Shown here piece by piece: positions 50,823 to 60,196 of a DNA stretch of 64,000 nucleotides. The position numbers and the translations under genes are program-made. The notes under the pieces were generated by a model, which was given only the letters and a program-made list of their open reading frames with translations, had not been told where the DNA came from and did no database searches. This stretch comes from Cyanoderma ruficeps (taxonomy: Eukaryota; Chordata; Aves; Passeriformes; Timaliidae). Position 1 is the stretch's first letter; every line of letters begins with the position of its first letter. Where the stretch lies: contig VZDJ01000346.1 in assembly GCA_008694505.1 (NCBI GenBank), forward strand, positions 8,233,244 to 8,297,243, given 5' to 3'.

Positions 50823-52951
50823 GTGAGTCTTGCAAGAACATCCTTTCTGTCAGCTCCCTTGGGAAAGTTTTCTGTTTTCATACAGGGAAAAGGAGTCATC
50901 TTCAATTTATTCTTACAGTCTGCATTTCAGTAATATTTTAATAATTATTTGAAAGCAGAAACTGAAAAAGTATTTAGGAGAGAATACTTGTCAAGATAAC
51001 TGTTAGTCTTCACATATTCAGAAAAGTTTTGGGAGACCTATTCATCCCCAGGTGTTAAAGGACAGTTTTTTAGTCACATGACAAATGTGTGTGACAGGTC
51101 ATCTCAACAGCAGTGTCCCCAGGGCAAACTGCCTCACCTTACCTTGAGGCAGGAGGAGAACCGAGAGTCCCACACTCAGCTCTACATTTAGCAACTTTTA
51201 ATAAGTGAGCAGAAGTTGTCCTGGCAGCTCTCCCCTCTATATAAATCTAATGATCATTGAGAATTGATAAAATTTTACAAACAATTGAATTGTCTCTTTC
51301 ACTGGAAAAATAATGCATAGAAAGGGCCGGAAAAAGAAAATGAGTGGATTTTACCTGCTTACTTTTTATGGACCTCTTTGGTGAGAGTGTTCACTTTTTC
51401 CAGATTTTGGAGGTACATTATTTTTCAAGCTTGTAGAGTGTTGGAGCAGCTCCAGAGTTGCTGGAGTCAAGAGAAGTCAAACTGCAAGTCTTCAGTCACA
51501 AAAACTATCTGGATAGAAGTCAGGCAAATCAGCAAAGGCAATTTGCCTTTGTATTTATCCTTGTGTTTGCCTCCGTACTAACCTTTTTAGCCCCATCCCA
51601 TACTTAGACAGACTTTGCTTGTCTGCCACTGCAGTTCTCTAGAAAGGGGCAGACAGTAACACAAAAGTATAGTTAGTGTACATGTAACAACAATAGGGTC
51701 TACTATAAACAATTTTTTAGATACTTATCTGTAGTACCACTGAAAATTTAGAAACAGCCAAATAATGAAGTTTTATCAAATTGCAAAAGGAAAATCCCTT
51801 TTCCTTTGTAGTAACAAGAGATGATTTTTCATTCCTGAGTTAATTTCCTCCAGGCTGTACTTGGAAACCTATCAGCAGCAGAGTTCAAGAAGCATTTGGA
51901 CAACATCCTCAGGCAGATGGTGTGAGTTTTGGGATTGTTTTGTGCAAGGCCAGTAGTAGGACTTTAATTGGTCCTAGTGAGTCCCTTCCAAATCAGGATA
52001 TTCTATGATTCTATGAAAACCCTGTCCTCATATATATATTTAGGAAAGATTTGTCCTATTCCTGAGATCTAGATGACTTTGAAACCTCATGAACATTTTT
52101 GGGCTACCATGAAGAGAGTTTTGGCACTTCACAATTTCCTGAATGATAAGTTGAATGGAAGAGATTAGCATTTAACATATATCTGTCCTAGTGAGAAAAC
52201 GTCTGGGACATTCTATTATTATATACAAGGATCTTAAGAAAGCTGTGGGAACCATGATAACCAAATCTGTACTCTGACAACTCATTCAAAAAAAAATTAA
52301 GTGTGTGTAGCCAATAGACACTATCAAGTCCTGCTTGCAAAGTCTCAGGAGCCCTATGTCTTTATATGACAGAGAAGAAACGCTTGGGAAATTTGAGATG
52401 AAAAGTGGACCATATTTGACAGTACTTGTCACTTGCAATTCTGTGTAAAATCTTGATAGTCCAAGCCAAATCCCACTGACATCTGAGAGGTTTTCCTCTT
52501 GCTGCCACAGGAACTGGGTCAGGTCCACAAGTGAGTTCTGGGGACTGCCACCTTCACTTCAGGCCATTTAGAGACTATTTAAAGAATGTTCACAAGGTAG
52601 CTTTTATATCTTTCCCAGTGCCTTATATAAAATCATTGCCAAAGTATTTTGTTTTGTTTTAATCCACTTTAATCCAATCCAGACATGGACTCTGTTTAGT
52701 TATGTTCAGCACAGAAAAGTATGATTTTTCAACTCAGTTTGAAGCAAAGAATGAAAAGTAGGGCCTCTAGGACCTCACTAGGATTTCTTACATTTTATTG
52801 AAGCTTTATTATCAGATGAGAAACTGAATTATTGTTTAAGCAGTTCAATGTATTTATATTTACTTGCTTATATGGAATGCAAATACTAGAGGTGAAAAAT
52901 AATTGAGTCATTATTAGTTAAACTTTTTGATAATTTTGATTGCTCCTACAG
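50823..52951 (+). other. MATN2: MATN2 intron 9
   Basis: This 2.1 kb intron lies between EGF6 and EGF7 and carries a CR1 3' end at 51851-52016. The remainder is AT-rich with no exon seen. Confidence 0.6.
51851..52016 (+). mobile_element. CR1 LINE 3'-end fragment
   Basis: It includes 'caggctgtacttggaaacct', 'ttcaagaagcatttggacaa' and the terminal 'attctatgattctatga', the hallmark tandem CR1 3' octamer (ATTCTATG). The 3' terminus is intact and the 5' end truncated. Sense orientation in intron 9. Confidence 0.88.
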
Positions 52952-53074
52952 GAGTCGACCATTGTGCTCTAAGTGATCATGGCTGTGAACATTTGTGTGT
53001 AAATGGTGACAGATCTTACACTTGTCAGTGTTTTGAAGGATACAGGCTTCGTAACGATGGGAAAACATGTAAAC
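52952..53074 (+). CDS. MATN2: MATN2 EGF7 exon
   Basis: The exon is 123 nt, phase 1-1, with acceptor TCCTACAG and donor AAAC|GTAAGT. It encodes [24 protein letters not shown] and [10 protein letters not shown]. It combines features of mammalian EGF7 (V-D-x-C-x-L-S-D-H-G-C, M/G-D-R-S, L-R-x-D-G-K-T-C) and EGF8 (C-F-E-G-Y), so one of those two appears merged or lost here. The hydroxylation Asn is present. Confidence 0.94.
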
Positions 53075-53919
53075 GTAAGTTATTATTCAACAACTCAGAG
53101 TCTAATATTGCACACATAGAAGAAATCTTTAAGGTAGAATTGAATTGCCTAAATGTTCAGGGATTTCAAGAGGTCATATTTCTCCTTTGGTGTCATATTT
53201 GCCAGCAGTATGCTGATGTCTTGGATATGCTAGGACATCTAAAATGGTACTGAATGCATACTTTTAGGCACCTGGATCACACCCTAAACATCTGTGCCAC
53301 TTAAAAAGTAGCCCTGAAATTGGACAGTTGTGGATCCAAAACTATTGAGAGCTGGGATGACTGTGATTTTCTTCTAAAATTTCAGGACAAAAATATATAA
53401 TATTTATAGAGTCTTACCCAGCATGCAGCTTGCAACATTATTAATGGAAAGTTCATTTTGTCCAACATAAGATAAGGATGATTGCAACAGAAATATCATG
53501 ATTGTGTTACAAATTTGACTACATGACACAGTTATGATGAGTGGCAGATACCAAGAAAAAAAACTAATAGCAATATTTTCTCAACTTTTATAGCTTAAGT
53601 CACTAAGTGATCAAAGAAGAATCATGGATAGGTCTCCCAGGAAAAACTCAAAGGCATTCAGTATTTTGTAACTGCAATTCCCATATCTAATATCAACATC
53701 TGTTAAAAATGTTTACAGAAAAAAAATTAAAGGCATCCAGGATGAATGAAAAGCTCCTTATTCTTAGCTGGTGTTATCAACATCACCCTCTTTAGTAATT
53801 CTGTGCAAACAGAGACAAATTCTGCCTGTCTCAAAAAGTTAGGATGCACTAAAAGCAAGTTAACTTTGAATATACTGCCCTTAACTAACAGAATTTTTTA
53901 TATATTAAATTATTCCCAG
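53075..53919 (+). other. MATN2: MATN2 intron 10
   Basis: This 0.85 kb intron precedes the amplified EGF block. No exon or recognisable element is seen. Confidence 0.6.
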
Positions 53920-54042
53920 GTAAAAATGTCTGCAAATCAGTCAACCATGGCTGTGAGCATGTTTGTGTTAATGCTGACAATTCCTACATCTGCAAGTGTC
54001 ATGAGGGATTTGTACTGAGAGAAGATGGCAAGACCTGCAGAA
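53920..54042 (+). CDS. MATN2: MATN2 EGF8 exon (first K-[DN]-x-C type)
   Basis: The exon is 123 nt, phase 1-1, with acceptor TATTCCCAG and donor AGAA|GTGAGT. It encodes [24 protein letters not shown] and [10 protein letters not shown]. This is the first of twelve modules of the type that ends the mammalian EGF array. KN instead of KD at the start is shared only with EGF17, suggesting common descent of these two. Confidence 0.94.
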
Positions 54043-54208
54043 GTGAGTGACTGGTATCTATTGAACACTTTTGCATGTACATCAGGCAAGGAAGGGAAGT
54101 GTGTTGCTTCTTTTCTTACTGGAAAAGAAGCAACAAACTTCCTTTTGTTAGCTACATTTCTCTGACATGTTTTCGTTCAAAACCTACATTTATATTAATC
54201 ATTCCCAG

Positions 54209-54331
54209 GACAGGACATCTGCAAATCAGTCAGCCATGGCTGTGAGCATATTTGTGTTAATGAAGATGACTCCTATGTTTGCAAGTGTCATGAGGGTTTT
54301 CTGTTGAGGGAAGATGGGAAAACATGCAGAA
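54209..54331 (+). CDS. MATN2: MATN2 EGF9 exon
   Basis: The exon is 123 nt, phase 1-1, with acceptor CATTCCCAG and donor AGAA|GTAAGT, only 166 bp after EGF8. It encodes [24 protein letters not shown] and [10 protein letters not shown]. The Q at the second position is unique in the array. Its upstream intron end (TTAATCATTCCCAG) resembles that of EGF8 (TTAAATTATTCCCAG), as expected for exon-plus-intron duplication. Confidence 0.94.
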
Positions 54332-54741
54332 GTAAGTCTCTGAGAATTACTCATAGAATTTTATTTACAGTATGTAGATCTGAGAATCATTCAAACCAAT
54401 ACAACAATTTACTGTTGTAATAAAGGAGTAAACTTCATATGTATAATACAGGAGTAGTATTTATATATTTATACATTTAGACCTTCCAAATGCTTGTAAG
54501 CAACTCTGTGGACAAAAGCAGTATCTTTTAATAGGTCAGCTGACAGACTGGAAACAGAAAATACTTCAGAAACAGAAAATACTACCTGAACAAAAATGTT
54601 CAGGTACCAAGAGTTAAAAGTGTTTGCTGCCTAAAATGTAAGCTGTTTATTCCAGTGGTATCAGTAGACCTAATGGAAGCTGTTACTTCTCCTTGCATGA
54701 TACATTTGCTGTAGATGTGCTTTAACCAAATATGTTCTCAG
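54332..54741 (+). other. MATN2: Intron between EGF9 and EGF10
   Basis: This 410 bp intron is AT-rich and contains a near-direct repeat 'cagaaaatact' around 54555-54585. No exon is seen. Confidence 0.6.
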
Positions 54742-54864
54742 ATAAAGATATCTGCAGTTCAGTTCACCATGGCTGTGAACATGTTTGTGTTAATGCTGAT
54801 GAGTCCTACATCTGCCAGTGTTATGAGGGATTTGCACTAAGGGAGGATGGAAGAACGTGTAGAA
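54742..54864 (+). CDS. MATN2: MATN2 EGF10 exon
   Basis: The exon is 123 nt, phase 1-1, with acceptor GTTCTCAG and donor AGAA|GTAAGT. It encodes [24 protein letters not shown] and [13 protein letters not shown] and G-R-T-C are private changes. The V-H-H-G-C echoes the last mammalian EGF. All six cysteines and the hydroxylation Asn are present. Confidence 0.94.
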
Positions 54865-54952
54865 GTAAGTGTCTTTCTCTTTAGTAGATTTTCTTTATAA
54901 TCTGCACATTTGTAGATATATTTTAAATACGGTAATTTTATTTTTTTAACAG

Positions 54953-55075
54953 ATAAAGATGTTTGCAATTCTGTGGACCATGGCTGTGAGCATATTTGTG
55001 TGAATACTGATAGTTCATACCTTTGCCAGTGCTATGAGGGTTTTGTATTGAGGGAAGATAAGAAAACATGTAGAA
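54953..55075 (+). CDS. MATN2: MATN2 EGF11 exon
   Basis: The exon is 123 nt, phase 1-1, with acceptor TTTTTAACAG and donor AGAA|GTAAGT. The preceding intron is only 88 bp, the shortest in the gene. It encodes [24 protein letters not shown] and [10 protein letters not shown]. The C-N-S-V-D start is shared with EGF15 and EGF16. The usual D-G-K near the end is D-K-K. Confidence 0.94.
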
Positions 55076-55297
55076 GTAAGTTATTTTAATGTTACTATAT
55101 TTTTATATTCAAATATCTACAGAAGAAACATATTATTTAGAGGCAGTTCTTATAGGAGATTTTTCCTTGCAGAAAGGAGAATAAATTCTAAAGATTGCTA
55201 AATTTAAAAATCTAAAGATTGCTACTGTTAGTCTTTAAAGTTTTGGAAATGCTCTTATTCATCAAACTGTAGTAAATAAAATTTAAATTATTCCTAG

Positions 55298-55420
55298 ATA
55301 AAGACATCTGCAAATCAGTCAGTCATGGCTGTGAACATCTTTGTGTTAATAATGATGATTCATACACTTGCCAGTGCCATGATGGATTTATACTAAGGCA
55401 AGATGGGAAAACATGCCGAA
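55298..55420 (+). CDS. MATN2: MATN2 EGF12 exon
   Basis: The exon is 123 nt, phase 1-1, with acceptor TATTCCTAG and donor CGAA|GTAAGT. It encodes [24 protein letters not shown] and [14 protein letters not shown] is shared only with EGF18. It closes the first dense EGF cluster. Confidence 0.94.
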
Positions 55421-58400
55421 GTAAGTAGTTTATTAATAAGAGAAGAAATGTAAGAAATGTAAGTTTTGTCTTGTTAGAATGTTATTCACTGGTTCATAGT
55501 AGCCAGAATGGAATATTTTTCTATAAATCATAAGAGTTGTATGAATTAAGTATTGCTCTAAAGCTACATTTCAGAAAAACCAGCCAATTTTAAGGTTTGA
55601 ATGTAGGTTTTAAAATGTGAACTTCATTTCCAAATTAAGTTGAATTTTATTCTTTTATTGAATTTTAATCTTGAGCACAGGATGTTGCTGCATTTTAATG
55701 AACTGGGTTGAAGTTCTAATTACCACTATGTTCTTCTCTCTATATTCATGCAGATCATGACTTGACTTCTTCCGCAACCTCTTAGTGTGTTCTTTTGTAA
55801 ATTATAAGCAAATTAAACTCCTTCAGGCTTTTTATGTTTTCTAATCTTTTTATAACTCTCTTCTTGATCCCCTAAAACCTCTGCTGTTTATCACATCCTT
55901 GTGGAAGCATTACAGTGAAAGAAAGTCTTCTAATAGGAGATACAACAGGGTCCAGGGCAGAGGAACAATAACCCATCTAATTCTTATTTGAATCTACCTA
56001 TCACTTTTTTAATCACTTATCTTTTTGGGGGTTTTTTTGACAAAAGATAGTGTTAGTCTCTGACCAAAATATTCTGCTACTGTTCAAGTATTCTACTTGT
56101 GTTCAATTAGTTATCTACCATGATCAAAAGTTATTTAAGATTCTCAGTATTACAGGAGTCCTGTGTCCTGTACATGCAGCCTTCATTCTTTGTTTCTAAA
56201 TGTATATCCTTCATTCTGGCTATTTTAAAATTCATGTGATTTGCTGTTATCCAAAGAGATTCATGTTACCTTGTATCAGCAGCTGCTTTATATTTATTTG
56301 CTATTCTCTCAGAAGTGGAGTAATCTACAAACTTCGTTAGTGATTATTTTGTGGTTTATTCTAGGCTGTCCATAAAAATATTAAGTAATAGAGAAGCAAG
56401 GCAAATTCTTAGAAAGAAAGCTACTCAATAGTCACCCATCTACAATGGCCCTTTCTAGCCAGGGTAAATCCATATAATACTGATTCTGTAGTCCTTTTCC
56501 TTAATCAAAATAATTCCAAGACTGCTGCCTTTTTGAATGCCCCACTGTATGAACAGCATAAGCTTTAAGAACCAGCCTCATCATCAATTAAGAAAGACAT
56601 TTATTTATTTTTCCCAGGATTTATTTTTCCACAATACCAAGTTGATTGACATTAGTCCTCTTTCTTTGATTTTACTCTGACTCAAGTTCCACATTATCTG
56701 TTGCATTATTTTAATTCAGATCAATGTCAAGCTGACAGGCTTAGAGTGAACACCTTTTTAAACACTGGACCCATGGTCTTTTTTTCAGTGTGTGTGCATG
56801 CACTGGGAATGGAGACAGCTCAGTGTTCTGGGGCTTCCTCAGAGTTCTAGGACATACTGAAAATTAACACTAAGCATCCAAGGTATTCTTCAGAAACCTC
56901 TTTTGCAGCTCTCTGCTGCAAGTTATCTGGAGTTACTGATTCAAAAATGTGTGTGTGTGTTCAGTAGATGCTGTGTGATCTACTTCACGGTGTGAAACTC
57001 TTCACTCCAACAAGGTCATGGGTAATCTATTTCATAGGTTCAGATCTGAACACACTGAAATGTTTCATATTTCTCCATTAAGATTGGCATTTCTATCTTT
57101 CTGTCTATTAATGAATAGTAGATTGTTAGAATGCTTTTTGTTCCTAATAGTATTTAAATAATGTACTCATACTACCCTTTATTTGGTTGGCTGTGCACCC
57201 TCTTGTCCTTTATCTTACTATTTCAGCATTTTCAAATTCCTAATATTTTCACATTCAGTAAATACTGGGAATGTTCCTTTCTTTCAGTTATTTTTCAAAT
57301 CTTATGGCTGTTTTCAACTTCAATTTCTAGGTTTTTCTACTACCCTGGCACTCTTTTTAGAATGTGAGACTACATTTTTGGGAGGTGTCTAGTAAAATAA
57401 CCTTAAATAATGCAATCATTGGTGGTTTATATTACTATTATTATTTCCCCTCTGCATCCCAAAATAGTCTGGCTCATACTTGCTTTCAGCTATGTAAAAT
57501 TCATCCTTCTGAAGTAATAGCCATGTCTGCTGCTGGTTTATATTTTATTCTAAGCAAATATTTCTGAGCTGTGCACAGCTATTTATAACCAGAGGCTAAT
57601 TTTTACTTACGACTATGATGGGATCTAGTTTATAGATTGCTGTGTCTTAAATATAATTATTTTTGAGTTAGAATATTGTCTTATGTAGTAGTTTTTGTAA
57701 TTTTTGATTTGGTAGCAGGAGACCCCCATGAAATTTGGCTCAGGTTGAAGTTCTAAAAATATAAACCTCAAGAGTCAAGTTGAACTTGGCTCTCGGGAGG
57801 CCCGTTTTTGTGTAAAGGTAGTTCTTCATTAGAAACTGATACTTTCTTTTGTGTTGCATGAAGAAGAAAAAGGGAATGCTGATAGATGGCTCCACTTTCT
57901 TCTGCACTTTCTCCCCATCTGTCCTTTTTGAAGAGGTTTTAACCAACTGGTTTAACATTGCAGACATACAAGTCCTTGCATCAATTTTCAGCAATCCAGT
58001 TAGATTTTGTTTATCATCTTACATAAGCAGTTCCTATTCTTTCAGGTTTTGTTTATGCAGACTCTTGGCACTGAAATAAGGATGTTAAGAATTATGGTTA
58101 AATCATGTCCTGTGGTGTTTCTCTTAGGTTTTTTTTTACCAGCATGAATTTGTGCTAAATTACTCTACTAAATTATTCCCTCCTTTCACTCTTAGTACTT
58201 TTAATGTAAAATTCTCCTCCTCCCTAATCTAGTTAGATTAATCCTAAAATGGTTTATTTTCAGTTGGAGATCATCCAAACCATGAAGTTCTGGTCAGATG
58301 ATAAAGGATTGATACTCAATTTATGCTAAGATCGCCATCATTTAACTAGCAAGAGATTTGCTTTCAGTTTGCAAGCTTCCATCTTCTTTTGCTCATGGGA

Positions 58401-58471
58401 TTAACCCCCCAGTCTTTGTATTTATAAAAAAAGTTTAACTAACAAGCCACATAAATATTATCTGTTTCCAG
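55421..58471 (+). other. MATN2: Intron between the two EGF clusters
   Basis: This 3.05 kb intron separates EGF12 from EGF13. An ancient CR1-like LINE remnant (antisense) occupies at least 55850-56790. A scan by eye for the conserved CATGGCTGTGAACAT word found no further EGF exon. The open frames (for example 57161-57392 and 57740-58079) have no recognisable content. Confidence 0.6.
55850..56790 (-). mobile_element. Ancient CR1-like LINE remnant
   Basis: Words such as 'aaattcatgtgatttgctgt', 'aacttcgttagtgattattt' and 'ccataaaaatattaagtaat' resemble the reverse complement of old amniote CR1 elements (…AATTCATGTGATTTGCT…, …CAAACTTCATTAGTGA…, …GATAAAAATATTAAACAGT…). It is strongly diverged with no open frame. 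The limits are approximate, and identification is from remembered consensus phrases only. Confidence 0.5.
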
Positions 58472-58594
58472 GCAAGGATATTTGCAAATCAGTCAACCAT
58501 GGCTGTGAACATGTGTGTGCTAGTGCTGGTGATTCATTTGTTTGTAAGTGCCAGGAGGGATTCCTGCTAAGAGAAGATGGAAAAACTTGCAGAA
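58472..58594 (+). CDS. MATN2: MATN2 EGF13 exon
   Basis: The exon is 123 nt, phase 1-1, with acceptor TGTTTCCAG and donor AGAA|GTAAGT. It encodes [24 protein letters not shown] and [10 protein letters not shown]. The V-N after the third cysteine is A-S, so the beta-hydroxylated, calcium-coordinating Asn position is lost, unlike in nearly all other modules. It shares G-D-S and F-L-L-R-E-D with EGF14 and is probably its tandem sister. Confidence 0.94.
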
Positions 58595-58688
58595 GTAAGT
58601 AGTCTGATATTTATCAACATACTTCTTATCTGCAGCTTGTGCTTGTGTAGAAATGTGCTAACCAGCAAAAGCTGTCATCTGTTTTCAG

Positions 58689-58811
58689 ATAAAGATCTTT
58701 GCAAATCAGTCAACCATGGCTGTGAACATGTTTGTGTTAATTCTGGTGATTCATATACCTGCAAATGCCATGATGGGTTCCTACTGAGAGAAGATGGGAA
58801 AACCTGCAGAA
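58689..58811 (+). CDS. MATN2: MATN2 EGF14 exon
   Basis: The exon is 123 nt, phase 1-1, with acceptor TGTTTTCAG and donor AGAA|GTAAGC, 94 bp after EGF13. It encodes [24 protein letters not shown] and [10 protein letters not shown]. All six cysteines and the hydroxylation Asn are present. Confidence 0.94.
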
Positions 58812-58904
58812 GTAAGCAGCACAAGAACTTAATTGGATGAATTACACATACAATAATGAAGGTCTCTGCTGATGTGTGCTGACTACCAACTCTCCTGTTT
58901 GCAG

Positions 58905-59027
58905 ACAAGGACATTTGCAACTCAGTTGACCATGGCTGTGAACAAGTTTGTGTGAATACTGAAGACTCTTACATCTGCCAGTGTAATGAAAAATTCATAC
59001 TGAAGGAAGATGGAAAGACATGTAGAT
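58905..59027 (+). CDS. MATN2: MATN2 EGF15 exon
   Basis: The exon is 123 nt, phase 1-1, with acceptor GTTTGCAG and donor AGAT|GTGAGT, 93 bp after EGF14. It encodes [24 protein letters not shown] and [10 protein letters not shown]. The conserved Gly after the fifth cysteine is replaced (NEKF instead of xEGF). The last exon base is T rather than the usual A, so the junction codon with EGF16 is Tyr. Confidence 0.93.
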
Positions 59028-59195
59028 GTGAGTAGCCTGAGCTATAAAAGTGTGTTTTTATTTGAGGCTTTCAAGTGTTGTGGGTGTGAGTGCACTTGTG
59101 TATGTTTGTAATTTCCAACTATTTGGGCTGGTTAGAAAAAGAAACCATCTCTCCCTAACAAGCCTCACCTCACAAACCCCATCCACTTTTCTCAG

Positions 59196-59318
59196 ATAGA
59201 GATGTCTGCAACTCAGTCGACCACCACTGTGAACATATTTGTGTTAATACTGATGATTCCTATGTCTGCAAGTGTCATGAAGACTTCATACTGAGGGAAG
59301 ATGGGAAAACTTGCAGGA
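59196..59318 (+). CDS. MATN2: MATN2 EGF16 exon
   Basis: The exon is 123 nt, phase 1-1, with acceptor TTTTCTCAG and donor AGGA|GTAAGT. It encodes [24 protein letters not shown] and [10 protein letters not shown]. The normally invariant HGC is HHC, and the Gly after the fifth cysteine is Asp (HEDF). It resembles EGF15 and EGF11 at its start. All six cysteines are present. Confidence 0.93.
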
Positions 59319-59525
59319 GTAAGTTATTTAATCTTTGTTTTGTACTTCCTGATGTGCTAATGGAACACACTATGCAATAGTAATGTGTTATTTGTGTCTT
59401 TATTATAGAATCAGCTTCATGTAAGTGAGATCCTTCATAGAAAATCATAGCAAATTTTTTTTATATTTTGTGAATTTTTTTTTTACTTAGCTAACTGTGC
59501 TAAATACAATTTTCATTATTCCAAG

Positions 59526-59648
59526 GTAAAAATGTCTGCAAAACAGTCCCCCATGGTTGTGAACATGTCTGTGTTCCAACTAGCGATTCATACACGTGTC
59601 AGTGTCATGAGGGATTTATACTGAGGCGAGATGGGAAAACATGCAGGA
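59526..59648 (+). CDS. MATN2: MATN2 EGF17 exon
   Basis: The exon is 123 nt, phase 1-1, with a weaker acceptor TATTCCAAG (A at -3) and donor AGGA|GTGAGT. It encodes [24 protein letters not shown] and [10 protein letters not shown]. The Asn of the C-V-N hydroxylation pattern is Pro, so that site is lost. K-N-V-C and the exon start GTAAAAATGTCTGCAAA are shared with EGF8. Confidence 0.93.
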
Positions 59649-59785
59649 GTGAGTAGCTGAAACTTTTATGGGGAATATGGTTTCAGTCTTAAAAGAAAAA
59701 ACAGACAATTTCACTCAAAGCTTGTTCATGACAGTTTTGTATTTGAAAAATGGTCTAATAAGGGGATTCTCTTAACAATTCTCAG

Positions 59786-59908
59786 ACAAAGACCTGTGTA
59801 AATCCATTGACCATGGCTGTGAACATGTGTGCATTAATAATAACAACTCATACAGCTGTCAGTGCCATGAGGGCTTTGTCCTGCGACAAGATGGGAAAAC
59901 ATGTCGAA
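59786..59908 (+). CDS. MATN2: MATN2 EGF18 exon
   Basis: The exon is 123 nt, phase 1-1, with acceptor AATTCTCAG and donor CGAA|GTAAGT. It encodes [24 protein letters not shown] and [13 protein letters not shown] forms an N-glycosylation sequon in this loop, which I see in no other module. L-R-Q-D is shared with EGF12. Confidence 0.94.
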
Positions 59909-60073
59909 GTAAGTAACTCATTATGTCTGTCAGCCCCTCTTCTCTGGCATTGCTACATAAATGAGCAAAGATGTTGCACTGCTTTGTCATATGTTCTCCA
60001 GATACCATGTCTGGAGTCTTTGGATTTTTAAAATGTTAAATAGAATACAGATAAATACTTTAATTTTTCCTAG

Positions 60074-60196
60074 GTAAAGATGTCTGTAAATCAGTTGACC
60101 ATGGTTGTGAATATGCTTGTGTTAATAACGCCGATTCCTATATCTGCAAATGCCAGGAGGGATATGTACTAAAAGAGGATCAGAAAACATGCAGAA
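60074..60196 (+). CDS. MATN2: MATN2 EGF19 exon (last EGF)
   Basis: The exon is 123 nt, phase 1-1, with acceptor TTTTCCTAG and donor AGAA|GTAAGT. It encodes [28 protein letters not shown] and [14 protein letters not shown] and S-Y-I-C-K-C match the last mammalian EGF, so this is probably the orthologue of mammalian EGF10. It is followed by the vWA2 exon, as in other MATN2 genes. Confidence 0.94.
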
